From positions 868,001 to 932,000 of the forward strand of contig NZ_CP142860.1 of the NCBI RefSeq assembly GCF_036287215.1: 64,000 nucleotides of DNA, read 5' to 3'. Shown here piece by piece: positions 16,481-24,179 of the stretch. Positions within the stretch are counted from its first letter, which is position 1. Each line of letters starts with the position of its first letter. The stretch comes from Caproiciproducens sp. CPB-2 (GTDB taxonomy: Bacteria > Bacillota > Clostridia > Oscillospirales > Acutalibacteraceae). Position numbers and translations under genes: made by a program. The notes under the pieces were generated by a model. The model was not told where the DNA came from, ran no database searches, and was given only the letters and a program-made list of their open reading frames with translations.

Positions 16481-17362
16481 ATGAGTACCAACCAGAGAAA
16501 CGGGCAGGCTTCCCCGCCTGCGCCGGCGTTCGCGCATATCGCGGAAAAAATTCATAAGGCGGTGCGGCACAAGGGAACGCCGGGCGTGCCCGAATCGCGG
16601 ATCAAACGGATCCTGTCGGGATTTCTTTTGCCGGCGGCGGTTTTGGCGGTATGGGAGGTCGCGACGATTTTTTCCCTGGTTCCTCCCCAACTGCTTGTGC
16701 CGCCCGAAAGCGTATTTCAGTGCCTTGTCAGACTGACCGTAAGCGGAGTTCTGTGGGAGAATCTGAGGGTCAGCCTTTCTCTCGTCCTTCTGGGGTTCAC
16801 TTGGGGGGTCCTCGGGGGAATCGCGGTCGGCGCCTTGATGGCGATTTTCCGGACCGTCGACCGCCTTGTTCATCCGCTCATTCAGGCGATACGTCAGATT
16901 CCTCTTTTCGGGTGGCTTCCTTTCTTAATTCTGCTTTTTGGCATCGGCCGGGAATTCAAGATTGTGTTTATCGGCCTGAGTACGTTTTATGTGATGGTGG
17001 TCAATGCCTATGACGGCGTAAAGAGCGTTTCACCGGAGCATCTGGAGGTGTCCAGAATCTTCGGCGTTAGTTATTTCCGTCGGTTTACTGAGGTCATTAT
17101 CCCAGAGGCGATGCCTTCGATTTTCACCGGTCTGAAAACCGGGCTAAGCCTTTCGTGGATGACCGTGGTAGGCGCGGAGATGGTGGCCGCCAGCCTGGGA
17201 GTGGGGTATCTGATGAATTATTCGCGCACCATGTTTGAGTACGACGTTGTGTACGCGATGGTTTTTGTCATCGGTATCATGGGCTTTCTGATGAGCCTGA
17301 TCGTAAACCGGATCGAGCGGCATGTCCTTCGCTGGCGTACCACATATCGCTCCTCCGAATAA
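16481..17362 (+). CDS. ABC transporter permease (SsuC type), first of two
   Basis: This 293-residue permease has about 50 polar N-terminal residues followed by six hydrophobic helices. The coupling loop is EVSRIFGVSYFRRFTEV followed by PEAMPSIFTGLKTG. I placed the start at 16481, preceded by GGAAAGGAAAGGAAT, rather than an upstream in-frame ATG that overlaps the DszB-like gene. With the second permease (17394-18161) it likely forms a heterodimeric channel, which is less common than the SsuC homodimer. The long hydrophilic N-terminus is unusual for the family. Confidence 0.9.
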   Translation: MSTNQRNGQASPPAPAFAHIAEKIHKAVRHKGTPGVPESRIKRILSGFLLPAAVLAVWEVATIFSLVPPQLLVPPESVFQCLVRLTVSGVLWENLRVSLSLVLLGFTWGVLGGIAVGALMAIFRTVDRLVHPLIQAIRQIPLFGWLPFLILLFGIGREFKIVFIGLSTFYVMVVNAYDGVKSVSPEHLEVSRIFGVSYFRRFTEVIIPEAMPSIFTGLKTGLSLSWMTVVGAEMVAASLGVGYLMNYSRTMFEYDVVYAMVFVIGIMGFLMSLIVNRIERHVLRWRTTYRSSE

Positions 17363-17393
17363 AGCATCGGATTATGAAAGGGGGAACAATCCT

Positions 17394-18161
17394 TTGAAGT
17401 ATGGCGAATTCATCCGCAAAACGGCGATGGGACTGGCGCTGCCGCTCCTGATCATACTGGCTTGGTTCCACGCATCGCCGGGCAGCAGCCTGGTGTCTTC
17501 TCCGGGCGAGGTTTATGATACGATCGTGGAATCCCTTCAGAACGGCTTTTTATTGGAAAATCTTCTGGTGAGCTTCAGCCGCGTGATGCAGGGTTTTCTC
17601 TACGGATCGCTTGCGGGGCTCTTTTTGGGCACTTTGACCGGGGTCTCCGCGCGGGCGGACCGGATCATTTCACCGTTTTTTCATGCCGTGCGGAATGTCC
17701 CCATTGTGGGGTGGATTCCGCTTTTTATCATCTGGTTTGGGTTCGGCGATTTGTCGGAAATCATGCTGATCGCGGTCGGCGCGTTTTTCCCCGCCGTATT
17801 GAATACCTATCAGGGAATCCACAGCGCCGGCCGGAACTATGTTGAGGTAGGCCGGATCTTCAATTTAAAAGATTCTCAGATTTTCAGACGGATTGTCCTT
17901 CCCTCCGCACTTCCGTCCATTGTTACGGGAATCCGCATCAGCCTTTCCAATTCGTGGATGTTCGTTGTGGTCGCCGAAATATTCGGCGTCACTTCCGGAG
18001 GGATAGGCAATATGATGAACGACGCGCGAGAAGCGTTTCGCATGAACATCGTGATCATGGGAATCATCGCAATCGGAATCGTGGGTCTCCTGTTAAATCA
18101 GGTCCTCTCGCTGCTTGAGCGGCGCCTTCTGGTCTGGCGCCTTGCGGAGCGAAAGCCGTAA
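17394..18161 (+). CDS. ABC transporter permease (SsuC type), second of two
   Basis: This 255-residue membrane protein has the BPD_transp_1 coupling loop EVGRIFNLKDSQIFRR then LPSALPSIVTGIRIS. The best start is a TTG at 17394, preceded by GAAAGGGGG. An in-frame ATG at 17322 would overlap the previous gene by 41 bp and add 24 polar residues. It pairs with the preceding permease and the ATPase encoded 87 bp downstream. Confidence 0.88.
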   Translation: MKYGEFIRKTAMGLALPLLIILAWFHASPGSSLVSSPGEVYDTIVESLQNGFLLENLLVSFSRVMQGFLYGSLAGLFLGTLTGVSARADRIISPFFHAVRNVPIVGWIPLFIIWFGFGDLSEIMLIAVGAFFPAVLNTYQGIHSAGRNYVEVGRIFNLKDSQIFRRIVLPSALPSIVTGIRISLSNSWMFVVVAEIFGVTSGGIGNMMNDAREAFRMNIVIMGIIAIGIVGLLLNQVLSLLERRLLVWRLAERKP

Positions 18162-18248
18162 GCGTGAACAGGGCGGCCGCACCGGAATCCGCCGCCTCAG
18201 TTGAGCGCGGAAAAATTCCGGCTACATTAAACGAAAGGATAAACCGTT

Positions 18249-19040
18249 ATGTCACAGAATAACAAAGATCCTCTTATACAAGTGGATCATCTGCATAAGG
18301 AGTTTACGATTGACGGGCAGCAGATTGAAGTGCTGCGGGACATCAACATCAGCTTTGAGGATGGCCAGTTCATCAGCATTGTCGGAACCAGCGGATGCGG
18401 AAAAAGTACGCTGCTGCGCATTATAGCGGGCCTGGAAAGCGCAACGCAGGGCAGCGTCTGTCTGGACGGAAAGGAAATCACCGATTCCTCCGGGGACTGC
18501 GGTCTGATCTTTCAGGAGTCCAGGCTGTTTCCCTGGCTTACCGTTGAAAAGAATGTCGGGTTTGGAATTTCACGTAAAACGGTAAGTAAGAAGGAAAGGA
18601 AAGAACTTGTGCAGCGCCATATTGAGCTGGTCGGTCTGAAGGAGTTTGAAAAAGCGTTCCCCTCTCAGTTGTCGGGCGGTATGCAGCAGCGGGCCAGCAT
18701 CGCAAGAAGTCTGGTGACCGATCCGAAGGTACTGCTTCTGGACGAACCCTTCGGTGCGCTGGACGCCATTACCAGGATGGGAATGCAGAATGAAATCCTG
18801 CGCATCTGGAAGGCGGAAAAAAAGACAATGGTGCTGGTGACGCACGACATTGACGAAGCGATTTACCTTGGGGACACGGTCGTGGTGATCTCCAGCCGGC
18901 CTGGAGAAATTAAGCGGGTATTCCACGTTGACCTTCCAAGGCCGCGAAGCCGGAACACAGAAGATTTTTTCAATATCAAAAAAGAAATTTACACCCAATT
19001 GTTCGGCGAAAAAACCTACGAGCTGGAATATTACCTGTAA
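18249..19040 (+). CDS. ABC transporter ATP-binding protein (SsuB/TauB type)
   Basis: This 263-residue ATPase has Walker A GTSGCGKST at 46-54, signature LSGGMQQR at 141-148, Walker B VLLLDEP at 161-167 and VTHD in the switch region, all intact. It energises the importer formed with the two preceding permeases. It resembles the ATPase at 1075-1854 throughout, including the phrase IFQESRLFPWL and the final EYYL, which points to duplication of the transporter. AACGAAAGGAT precedes the ATG. The second DszB-like gene starts 69 bp later. Confidence 0.93.
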   Translation: MSQNNKDPLIQVDHLHKEFTIDGQQIEVLRDINISFEDGQFISIVGTSGCGKSTLLRIIAGLESATQGSVCLDGKEITDSSGDCGLIFQESRLFPWLTVEKNVGFGISRKTVSKKERKELVQRHIELVGLKEFEKAFPSQLSGGMQQRASIARSLVTDPKVLLLDEPFGALDAITRMGMQNEILRIWKAEKKTMVLVTHDIDEAIYLGDTVVVISSRPGEIKRVFHVDLPRPRSRNTEDFFNIKKEIYTQLFGEKTYELEYYL

Positions 19041-19109
19041 CTGCCGCAATACGGCAAACGGGCACGGAACATGCTGACGACCCGATAAGAAAACAAAAGG
19101 AGTTTAAGA

Positions 19110-20150
19110 ATGGCAATCAAAGAATTCCGCTACACCATCTGCCCGGTCGGAAATGCCAGTTTTCTTTCTGCAAATCGGGAAGGCTTCTTGTATGACGCAT
19201 TTCGACCGCTGGGAATCCGGCCTGTTTTGCTGCAGAGCCTGCCTCGTGACAGGTGGTTGGCACATTTTACCTATCAGGACCCCGCGCTCTTCCGGGAAGG
19301 CGGAAATGTACCGCCGATCTGGGCGAAGTCGAACGGGACGGAGGTCGTCCTACTTGGCCTTACGATGCATGCGCAGAAAACCTATATTCTGACACGCATG
19401 GATTCTCCTGTCGATTATGTGGAGGAACTGCGCCATAAGAAATTGGCGCTGCCGACGCGTCCGGAATATCCGGTCGTCGATTTTTTTAAATCTGACGCCG
19501 AGCATCTTTTCCGCAGCGTGCTCGCGGCGAGAGGAGTCGGCACCGCCGAGGTCGAATTTGTGGAAATCCCGGCCAGCGAGTCGGAGATCAACATTACGTC
19601 GGACAAAACGAATCATTTCGGAAAAGCCGAGGCGGATGCCCTGGAGGCCGGAAAGGTGGATGCGATCGTCAGCAGCGGTGTACGTGCCCTACGGCTGATG
19701 CTGACAGGAAAATTCAAGACAATTTTTGAGCTTGGCGCGCATCCCGGTTCGATTTCTACCGTCTGCGGAGAATATCCGCATATCCTGACGGTCAGCAAAC
19801 AGCTGGCGGACGAAAATCCGGAAGTAGTTGTGGAGTACCTTAAACAAACAATTCTGGCCGCGGAATGGGCGAAAACAAACCTTTCCGGGACTCTGGCTCT
19901 CTTTTCCAAGCAGCTTCACGCGACACCCGGTGAAATTGTAACGGCGCTGCCGCGCGATTTTTACAAGCATCTGACGCCCGGATTCTCCAAGGAAGGTTTG
20001 CTGGCGCTGGAAGGCCAGAAGAAATTTCTTTATGATCGCGGTTACATAGCGAAAGACTTTCCTATTGAAAAATGGGTGGACGAAAGCTTTCTTCGTGCAG
20101 CGCTGTCCGATCTTGGAAAGAACATATCCCTTCCAAATGTAGACGGCTGA
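19110..20150 (+). CDS. DszB-like protein (sulfinate desulfinase family) B
   Basis: This 346-residue protein is a homologue of the product of 15375-16418 and of DszB. It also lacks a signal peptide and begins EFRYTICPVGNASFL. The active-site set is conserved: C11 (TICP), H52 (AHFTY) and R62 (FREGG), followed by VPPIW. The match to DszB (VHFTYDQP, TRFGGEIPP) is closer than for copy A in this region. C-terminal FLYDRGYIAKDFPIEKW aligns with the DszB tail. The ribosome site is AAAGGAG. Two diverged copies in one operon suggest two substrates, two subunits, or one catalytic and one binding role. No terminator follows until 20377. Confidence 0.8.
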   Translation: MAIKEFRYTICPVGNASFLSANREGFLYDAFRPLGIRPVLLQSLPRDRWLAHFTYQDPALFREGGNVPPIWAKSNGTEVVLLGLTMHAQKTYILTRMDSPVDYVEELRHKKLALPTRPEYPVVDFFKSDAEHLFRSVLAARGVGTAEVEFVEIPASESEINITSDKTNHFGKAEADALEAGKVDAIVSSGVRALRLMLTGKFKTIFELGAHPGSISTVCGEYPHILTVSKQLADENPEVVVEYLKQTILAAEWAKTNLSGTLALFSKQLHATPGEIVTALPRDFYKHLTPGFSKEGLLALEGQKKFLYDRGYIAKDFPIEKWVDESFLRAALSDLGKNISLPNVDG

Positions 20151-20159
20151 AAAAATTTT

Positions 20160-20365
20160 TCTTTAATTACCATGGCGGATCAGAACAGCTCTATGTCTTT
20201 GAAGAGACGCTTGACAATGAGACCCGCGTTACTATTCGGAAAGGTTTCATTTCCATTCCCACAGAATTTCTCAAAAGAAATGGCTTGAAGCCTGGGGGTA
20301 GACAGCTTATATCTGCGGGCATCGAAGACGGCATGAAAGTTAACGCAAAGGAAGATATATTATAA
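20160..20365 (+). pseudogene. AbrB/SpoVT-like domain remnant without a start codon
   Basis: An open frame reads through about 68 codons with no in-frame ATG, GTG or TTG after the end of the previous gene. The stretch TRVTIRKGFISIPTEFLK then RNGLKPGG resembles the swapped-hairpin DNA-binding fold of AbrB/MazE-type proteins (pattern RVTIPKEIRELLGLKPGD). It may be the 3' end of a decayed regulator or antitoxin gene. It lies directly beside the tRNA-Val gene. Low confidence: the frame could be open by chance. Confidence 0.3.
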
Positions 20366-20376
20366 AAAAGAGCATG

Positions 20377-20410
20377 AAAAAAGGCAAGCAGAAAAAACTG
20401 CTTGCCTTTT
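20377..20410. terminator. Bidirectional terminator between the DszB operon and tRNA-Val
   Basis: AAGGCAAGCAG (20381-20391) pairs with CTGCTTGCCTT (20398-20408) around AAAAAA, with A-rich and T-rich flanks. It can end both the plus-strand operon and the minus-strand tRNA transcript. Confidence 0.85.
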
Positions 20411-20411
20411 A

Positions 20412-20487
20412 TGGTGGACGTTATAGAACTCGAATCTATGACCTTTCGCACGTCAAGCGAATGCTCTACCAGCTGAGCTAAACGTCC
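20412..20487 (-). tRNA. tRNA-Val (anticodon GAC)
   Basis: The 76-nt cloverleaf includes an encoded CCA. The acceptor stem GGACGTT/AACGTCC, D-loop AGCTGGTAG, anticodon stem TTCGC/GCGAA with loop TTGACGT, and T-loop TTCGAGT are all well formed. The anticodon GAC reads GUC and GUU valine codons. It is transcribed on the minus strand from the promoter at 20507-20535. Confidence 0.95.
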
Positions 20488-20506
20488 ATTTTTTGAGTGC
20501 TCGATT

Positions 20507-20535
20507 ATTATACCTTAAATAGCTCTAAAAATCAA
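20507..20535 (-). promoter_or_regulatory. Promoter of tRNA-Val
   Basis: On the minus strand TTGATT (complement of 20530-20535) and perfect TATAAT (complement of 20507-20512) are 17 bp apart, about 20 bp before the tRNA. Confidence 0.7.
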
Positions 20536-20574
20536 TATAAAATTTCAAAAAAATCTCATTTTTATTTCCTTCGC

Positions 20575-20603
20575 TTGTTTTCGACCGGGGATTAGCCTAT
20601 AAT
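20575..20603 (+). promoter_or_regulatory. Promoter of the patatin-like gene
   Basis: TTGTTT at 20575-20580 and perfect TATAAT at 20598-20603 with a 17-bp spacer, 33 bp before the ATG. Confidence 0.65.
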
Positions 20604-20636
20604 AGAACATAATATTTTTGATGTGAGGTGTTTGCT

Positions 20637-21491
20637 ATGCCGATAGGCCTTGTACTGGAAGGCGGCGGTATGCGTGGGGCGTATACGAGCGGCGTGCTGG
20701 AAGTTTTCTTGAACCATGGGATCGAGTTCCCGAATGTCTACGGCATTTCGGCCGGCGCCTGCAACGCGCTCAGCTATATTTCCAGGCAGAAGAACAGGAA
20801 TTACGATATTTTTTATCAGTATATCGGGGATAAGCGATATATCAGCGTGGAAAATTTAAACCGGACCGGTTCTTTGTTTGGTTTTGACTTTATTTTCGGA
20901 GAACTTTTCCATACGCTTCTTCCGTTCGATTATGAATCCTTTTTCAATTCTCCGGTTGACCTGAAGGTCGGCGCTACCGACCTGAAAACCGGTCAGACGG
21001 TCTTTTTCGACAAGGCGAATCTGGATGAGGATTTCACCGCGGTCAAAGCCTCCAGTTCGCTGCCCTTCATTTCCAACACCGTTTCCTACCGGGGACATGA
21101 ACTGCTGGACGGCGGCTGCGCGACTCCGATTCCGATCGAGCGCTCTATTTTTGACGGAAACAATCTGAATGTGGTCGTACTTACCCGTGACAGCACCTAC
21201 CGGAAAAGCCCGCGCCCGGAATTCCCGCGTTCGGTGCTTCGTGTAAAATACGGGGAGTACCCGAATTTTGTAAATACCATGCAGGTCCGCGCGGAGGTTT
21301 ACAACAATGAGCTTGAGGTCTGCCGCAGACAGGAGGCGGAGGAAAAAGCAGTCATCGTCCGTCCCAGCAGGCCGATCGTGACGGGCCGGTATGAGAAAAA
21401 CCCGGAGGTGCTGAAAGGGATCTACGAAATGGGAATGAGCGACTGCGAAAGAAAACTTCCGGAAATCCGTGCTATGATGGCGCGCGCATAA
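20637..21491 (+). CDS. Patatin-like phospholipase family protein
   Basis: This 284-residue serine hydrolase has the oxyanion-hole motif GGGMRG at 9-14, nucleophile S38 in GISAG, and the dyad aspartate in LLDGGCATP. These are the hallmarks of the patatin/RssA-like acyl hydrolases, which cleave phospholipids or other acyl esters. The start at 20637 is preceded by GTGAGGTG; a GTG at 20628 is in frame but would overlap that site. The gene has its own promoter and is followed by a hairpin at 21500-21526, so it is probably monocistronic. Confidence 0.92.
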   Translation: MPIGLVLEGGGMRGAYTSGVLEVFLNHGIEFPNVYGISAGACNALSYISRQKNRNYDIFYQYIGDKRYISVENLNRTGSLFGFDFIFGELFHTLLPFDYESFFNSPVDLKVGATDLKTGQTVFFDKANLDEDFTAVKASSSLPFISNTVSYRGHELLDGGCATPIPIERSIFDGNNLNVVVLTRDSTYRKSPRPEFPRSVLRVKYGEYPNFVNTMQVRAEVYNNELEVCRRQEAEEKAVIVRPSRPIVTGRYEKNPEVLKGIYEMGMSDCERKLPEIRAMMARA

Positions 21492-21499
21492 ATAAAGAT

Positions 21500-21526
21500 G
21501 AAGGGACGGATGTTATCCGTCCCTTC
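21500..21526 (+). terminator. Hairpin after the patatin-like gene
   Basis: GAAGGGACGGAT and ATCCGTCCCTTC form a perfect 12-bp stem with a 3-nt loop. The T-tract is weak, so termination is likely but may be partial. Confidence 0.6.
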
Positions 21527-21528
21527 AC

Positions 21529-21574
21529 TTGACGATAACCGGTGATCGGTCTATATTATACATTATTATACATT
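21529..21574 (+). promoter_or_regulatory. Promoter and tandem repeat upstream of the metal ABC operon
   Basis: TTGACG at 21529-21534 and TATATT at 21552-21557 have a 17-bp spacer. Overlapping the -10 and the start of transcription is a perfect tandem duplication of ATTATACATT (21555-21564 and 21565-21574). This is a plausible site for a Zur- or MntR-like repressor; that role is inferred from position. Confidence 0.5.
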
Positions 21575-21608
21575 GCTCATGAGTTTGCATTTAAGGAGGC
21601 CGTACAAA

Positions 21609-22490
21609 ATGCTGAAACGAGCTGCCGCCGTCATTTTGGCGGCTGCGATTCTGCTTTTTTCCGCCGGGTGTGCCGGAAGAACAACGCAGAATGTCCGTTT
21701 TCGGGTGGTGACATCCTTTTATCCTTTATATATTATGGCCCTGAACATCACCGACGGGGTGCCCGGCGTACAGGTGGACAATATGGCGGGGCAGCAGGCG
21801 GGCTGCCTGCACGATTATCAGCTGCAGTCGAAGGACATGAAAAATATAGAGCAGGCGGATGTGTTCGTGATGAACGGCGCGGGCATGGAAAGCTTTATGG
21901 CCAAAGTGACATCCCAGCTGCCCAATTTGCGGGTGGTCGATTCGAGCGAGGGAATTTCCCTTTTGACGGATGAGAGCGGGGAGAAGAACCCGCACATCTG
22001 GGTTTCCATTTCGAACTGCATCCGGCAGGTTTCCAACATCGAAAAAGGTCTGGCACAGGCCGACCCGCAGAATGCCGAAGCTTACCGGAAGAATGCACAG
22101 GACTACATGGCGGAGCTGAGCGTACTGCGTGATAAAATGCACAGCGAGCTGAGCCGTATCGCGAACAGGGATATCATTACCTTCCATGAAGCTTTTCCGT
22201 ATTTTGCCGAAGAATTCGACCTGAACATCGTGAGCGTGGTCAACCGCGAGCCCGACAGCCAGCCGAGTGCGCGCGAGCTGGCGGAAACCATCCGGCTGAT
22301 ACGGGGCAGCGGCGTAAAAGCCGTTTTTGCGGAGCCGCAGTATCCGAAGTCCGCCGCCAATATTGTAGCAAATGAAAGCGGCGTGAAGGTATATTCGCTT
22401 GACCCGGCGGTGGCCGGGGAAAACAGCAAAAACGCCTATCTTGACGCGATGGAAAGCAACCTGAAAACACTCGAAGAGGCGCTGAAATAA
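21609..22490 (+). CDS. Zinc/manganese ABC transporter substrate-binding lipoprotein (cluster A-I)
   Basis: This 293-residue binding protein has a signal peptide ending in FSAGC (lipidated C21). Metal ligands typical of ZnuA/AdcA/MntC proteins are visible at H68 (CLHDYQ), H129 (NPHIW) and H193 (FHEAFPYF), plus an acidic ligand near EPQYPK. The His-rich loop found in many ZnuA proteins is absent. The start at 21609 has AAGGAGG nine bases upstream. It forms an operon with the ATPase (12-bp gap) and permease. Zinc is more likely than manganese but not proven. Confidence 0.9.
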   Translation: MLKRAAAVILAAAILLFSAGCAGRTTQNVRFRVVTSFYPLYIMALNITDGVPGVQVDNMAGQQAGCLHDYQLQSKDMKNIEQADVFVMNGAGMESFMAKVTSQLPNLRVVDSSEGISLLTDESGEKNPHIWVSISNCIRQVSNIEKGLAQADPQNAEAYRKNAQDYMAELSVLRDKMHSELSRIANRDIITFHEAFPYFAEEFDLNIVSVVNREPDSQPSARELAETIRLIRGSGVKAVFAEPQYPKSAANIVANESGVKVYSLDPAVAGENSKNAYLDAMESNLKTLEEALK

Positions 22491-22502
22491 AAGGGGAATG
22501 AC

Positions 22503-23246
22503 ATGGATACTTGCAAATGCAGCATACAGATACGCAGCCTTACGGTGAGAAAGCACGACGGGGTGATTCTTCACGACGTCTCCTTCGATGTGCATCACGG
22601 AGAAATTCTGGCGCTGATCGGACGCAACGGCGCGGGCAAAACCACGCTGCTCAAAGCGCTGCTGGGGCGTATTCCCTATACGGGGACCGTTGTGTTCCAC
22701 AATTTTAAGGGAGAAAAGATTTCCAACCCCCGCATCGGCTATGTTCCGCAGAATCTGGTATTTGACCGCTCCATGCCCGTTACGGTCGGCGACATGCTCT
22801 GCGCCAACATGAGCGGGTTCCCGGTCTGGCTGGGTCATAACAAAGAAAGGCTGAACCGGGTCCGGCAGACGCTTGCCGCGGTCGGGGGCAGCCCCGCGCT
22901 CTTAAACAAACGGATTGGCAGCCTTTCCGGCGGGGAAATGCAGCGTGTGCTGCTCACGTTTGCCCTGGACCCGAAGCCGGACCTTTTGCTTTTAGATGAA
23001 CCGGTGTCCGCGGTGGACCGCAGGGGGATAGAGGTCTTTTACGACCTGGTCACCTCGATGCGCGCGGAACACCAGATGCCGATCATTCTGGTGTCCCACG
23101 ACCTTTCCCATGTGGAGAAATACGCGACGCGCGCCGTGCTGCTGGACCGCACCGTTCTGGTCAGCGGCAGCGTCCGGGAAGTGATGAGAACGCCCGAGGT
23201 GCAGGAAGCCTTTGGCCTGAAGCTGACCGGAGGTGTGAAATCATGA
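22503..23246 (+). CDS. Metal ABC transporter ATP-binding protein (ZnuC/MntB type)
   Basis: This 247-residue ATPase has Walker A GRNGAGKTT at 40-48, signature LSGGEMQR at about 140-147, Walker B LLLLDEP and a switch histidine in VSHDLSH. It couples to the permease encoded next, with a 4-bp overlap (ATGA) that indicates translational coupling. Confidence 0.92.
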   Translation: MDTCKCSIQIRSLTVRKHDGVILHDVSFDVHHGEILALIGRNGAGKTTLLKALLGRIPYTGTVVFHNFKGEKISNPRIGYVPQNLVFDRSMPVTVGDMLCANMSGFPVWLGHNKERLNRVRQTLAAVGGSPALLNKRIGSLSGGEMQRVLLTFALDPKPDLLLLDEPVSAVDRRGIEVFYDLVTSMRAEHQMPIILVSHDLSHVEKYATRAVLLDRTVLVSGSVREVMRTPEVQEAFGLKLTGGVKS

Positions 23247-24088
23247 ACGCAATATATTCCTTGATCGATCTGCTTCTGCCGTTTGAGTGGACGGAATTCC
23301 ACTACATGAAAAACGCGCTGCTCGCCGTTTTGCTGATCACCCCGCTGTTCGGGCTGGTCGGGACGATGATCGTAAACAACAAGATGTCCTTTTTTTCGGA
23401 TGCGCTGGGACACTCCGCGCTGACCGGAATCGCCATCGGCGTTCTGATGGGCATTGACAATTATCTGATTTCCATGATGGGCTTCGCGCTCCTGTTCGCG
23501 CTGTGCATCTCGGCTGTGATGAATTCCGGCACCTCCTCCGCGGATACCATTATCGGGGTGTTTTCCTCTACCGGGCTGGCGCTCGGCATCGTGCTGCTGT
23601 CGGCTTCCGGCGGCTTCGCGAAATATTCCGGGTATCTCATCGGCGATATTTTAACGGTGCAGCCCGGGGAAATCGTCATGCTGGCATTTATCCTGCTGGC
23701 GGTGCTCGTGATCTGGTCCCTGTTCTTCAATCAACTGCTGCTGACCAGCATCAATGCCGATCTGGCCGCGAGCAAGGGCATCAATACGCGCTTTGTTGAA
23801 AAGCTGTTTGTGATCATTGTGGCCGCCATTGTAACCGTGTCGATCAAATGGGTGGGCGTGCTGATTATCAATTCCCTGCTGGTTCTTCCGGCGGCTTCGG
23901 CCCGCAATCTTGCGAAGGGGATGCGTTCCTATCACCTGATCGCCGTCCTGATCTCGCTGTTTTCCGGCGTGAGCGGGCTGATCGTCTCCTACTATACGGG
24001 TACGGCGGCGGGCGGCACCATCGTGCTGATTGCTGCGGCGATCTTCTTTTTCAGCTATTTTCTCAATCGGACACGGGAGAAAGGCTGA
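23243..24088 (+). CDS. Metal ABC transporter permease (ZnuB/MntC type)
   Basis: This 281-residue protein has eight or so hydrophobic helices and the ABC-3 family signature, with DALGHSALTGIAIG near residues 52-65 and SIKWVGVLIINSLLVLP near 200-216. It forms the channel for zinc or manganese uptake. The operon ends here; the DUF1015 gene starts 91 bp later. Confidence 0.92.
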   Translation: MNAIYSLIDLLLPFEWTEFHYMKNALLAVLLITPLFGLVGTMIVNNKMSFFSDALGHSALTGIAIGVLMGIDNYLISMMGFALLFALCISAVMNSGTSSADTIIGVFSSTGLALGIVLLSASGGFAKYSGYLIGDILTVQPGEIVMLAFILLAVLVIWSLFFNQLLLTSINADLAASKGINTRFVEKLFVIIVAAIVTVSIKWVGVLIINSLLVLPAASARNLAKGMRSYHLIAVLISLFSGVSGLIVSYYTGTAAGGTIVLIAAAIFFFSYFLNRTREKG

Positions 24089-24179
24089 AACAGGTTGCGA
24101 ACACTGTCGGAAATGTGTTACTATTTGATTACTGAATGGGCGATGTCCCGAATTTCGTAAGAGAACAGGAGATTTCTGA

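Noticed and set aside
21726..22838. 370-codon minus-strand frame across the metal-binding protein and ATPase genes
   Set aside because: It spans two clear genes on the other strand and shows no recognisable domain.
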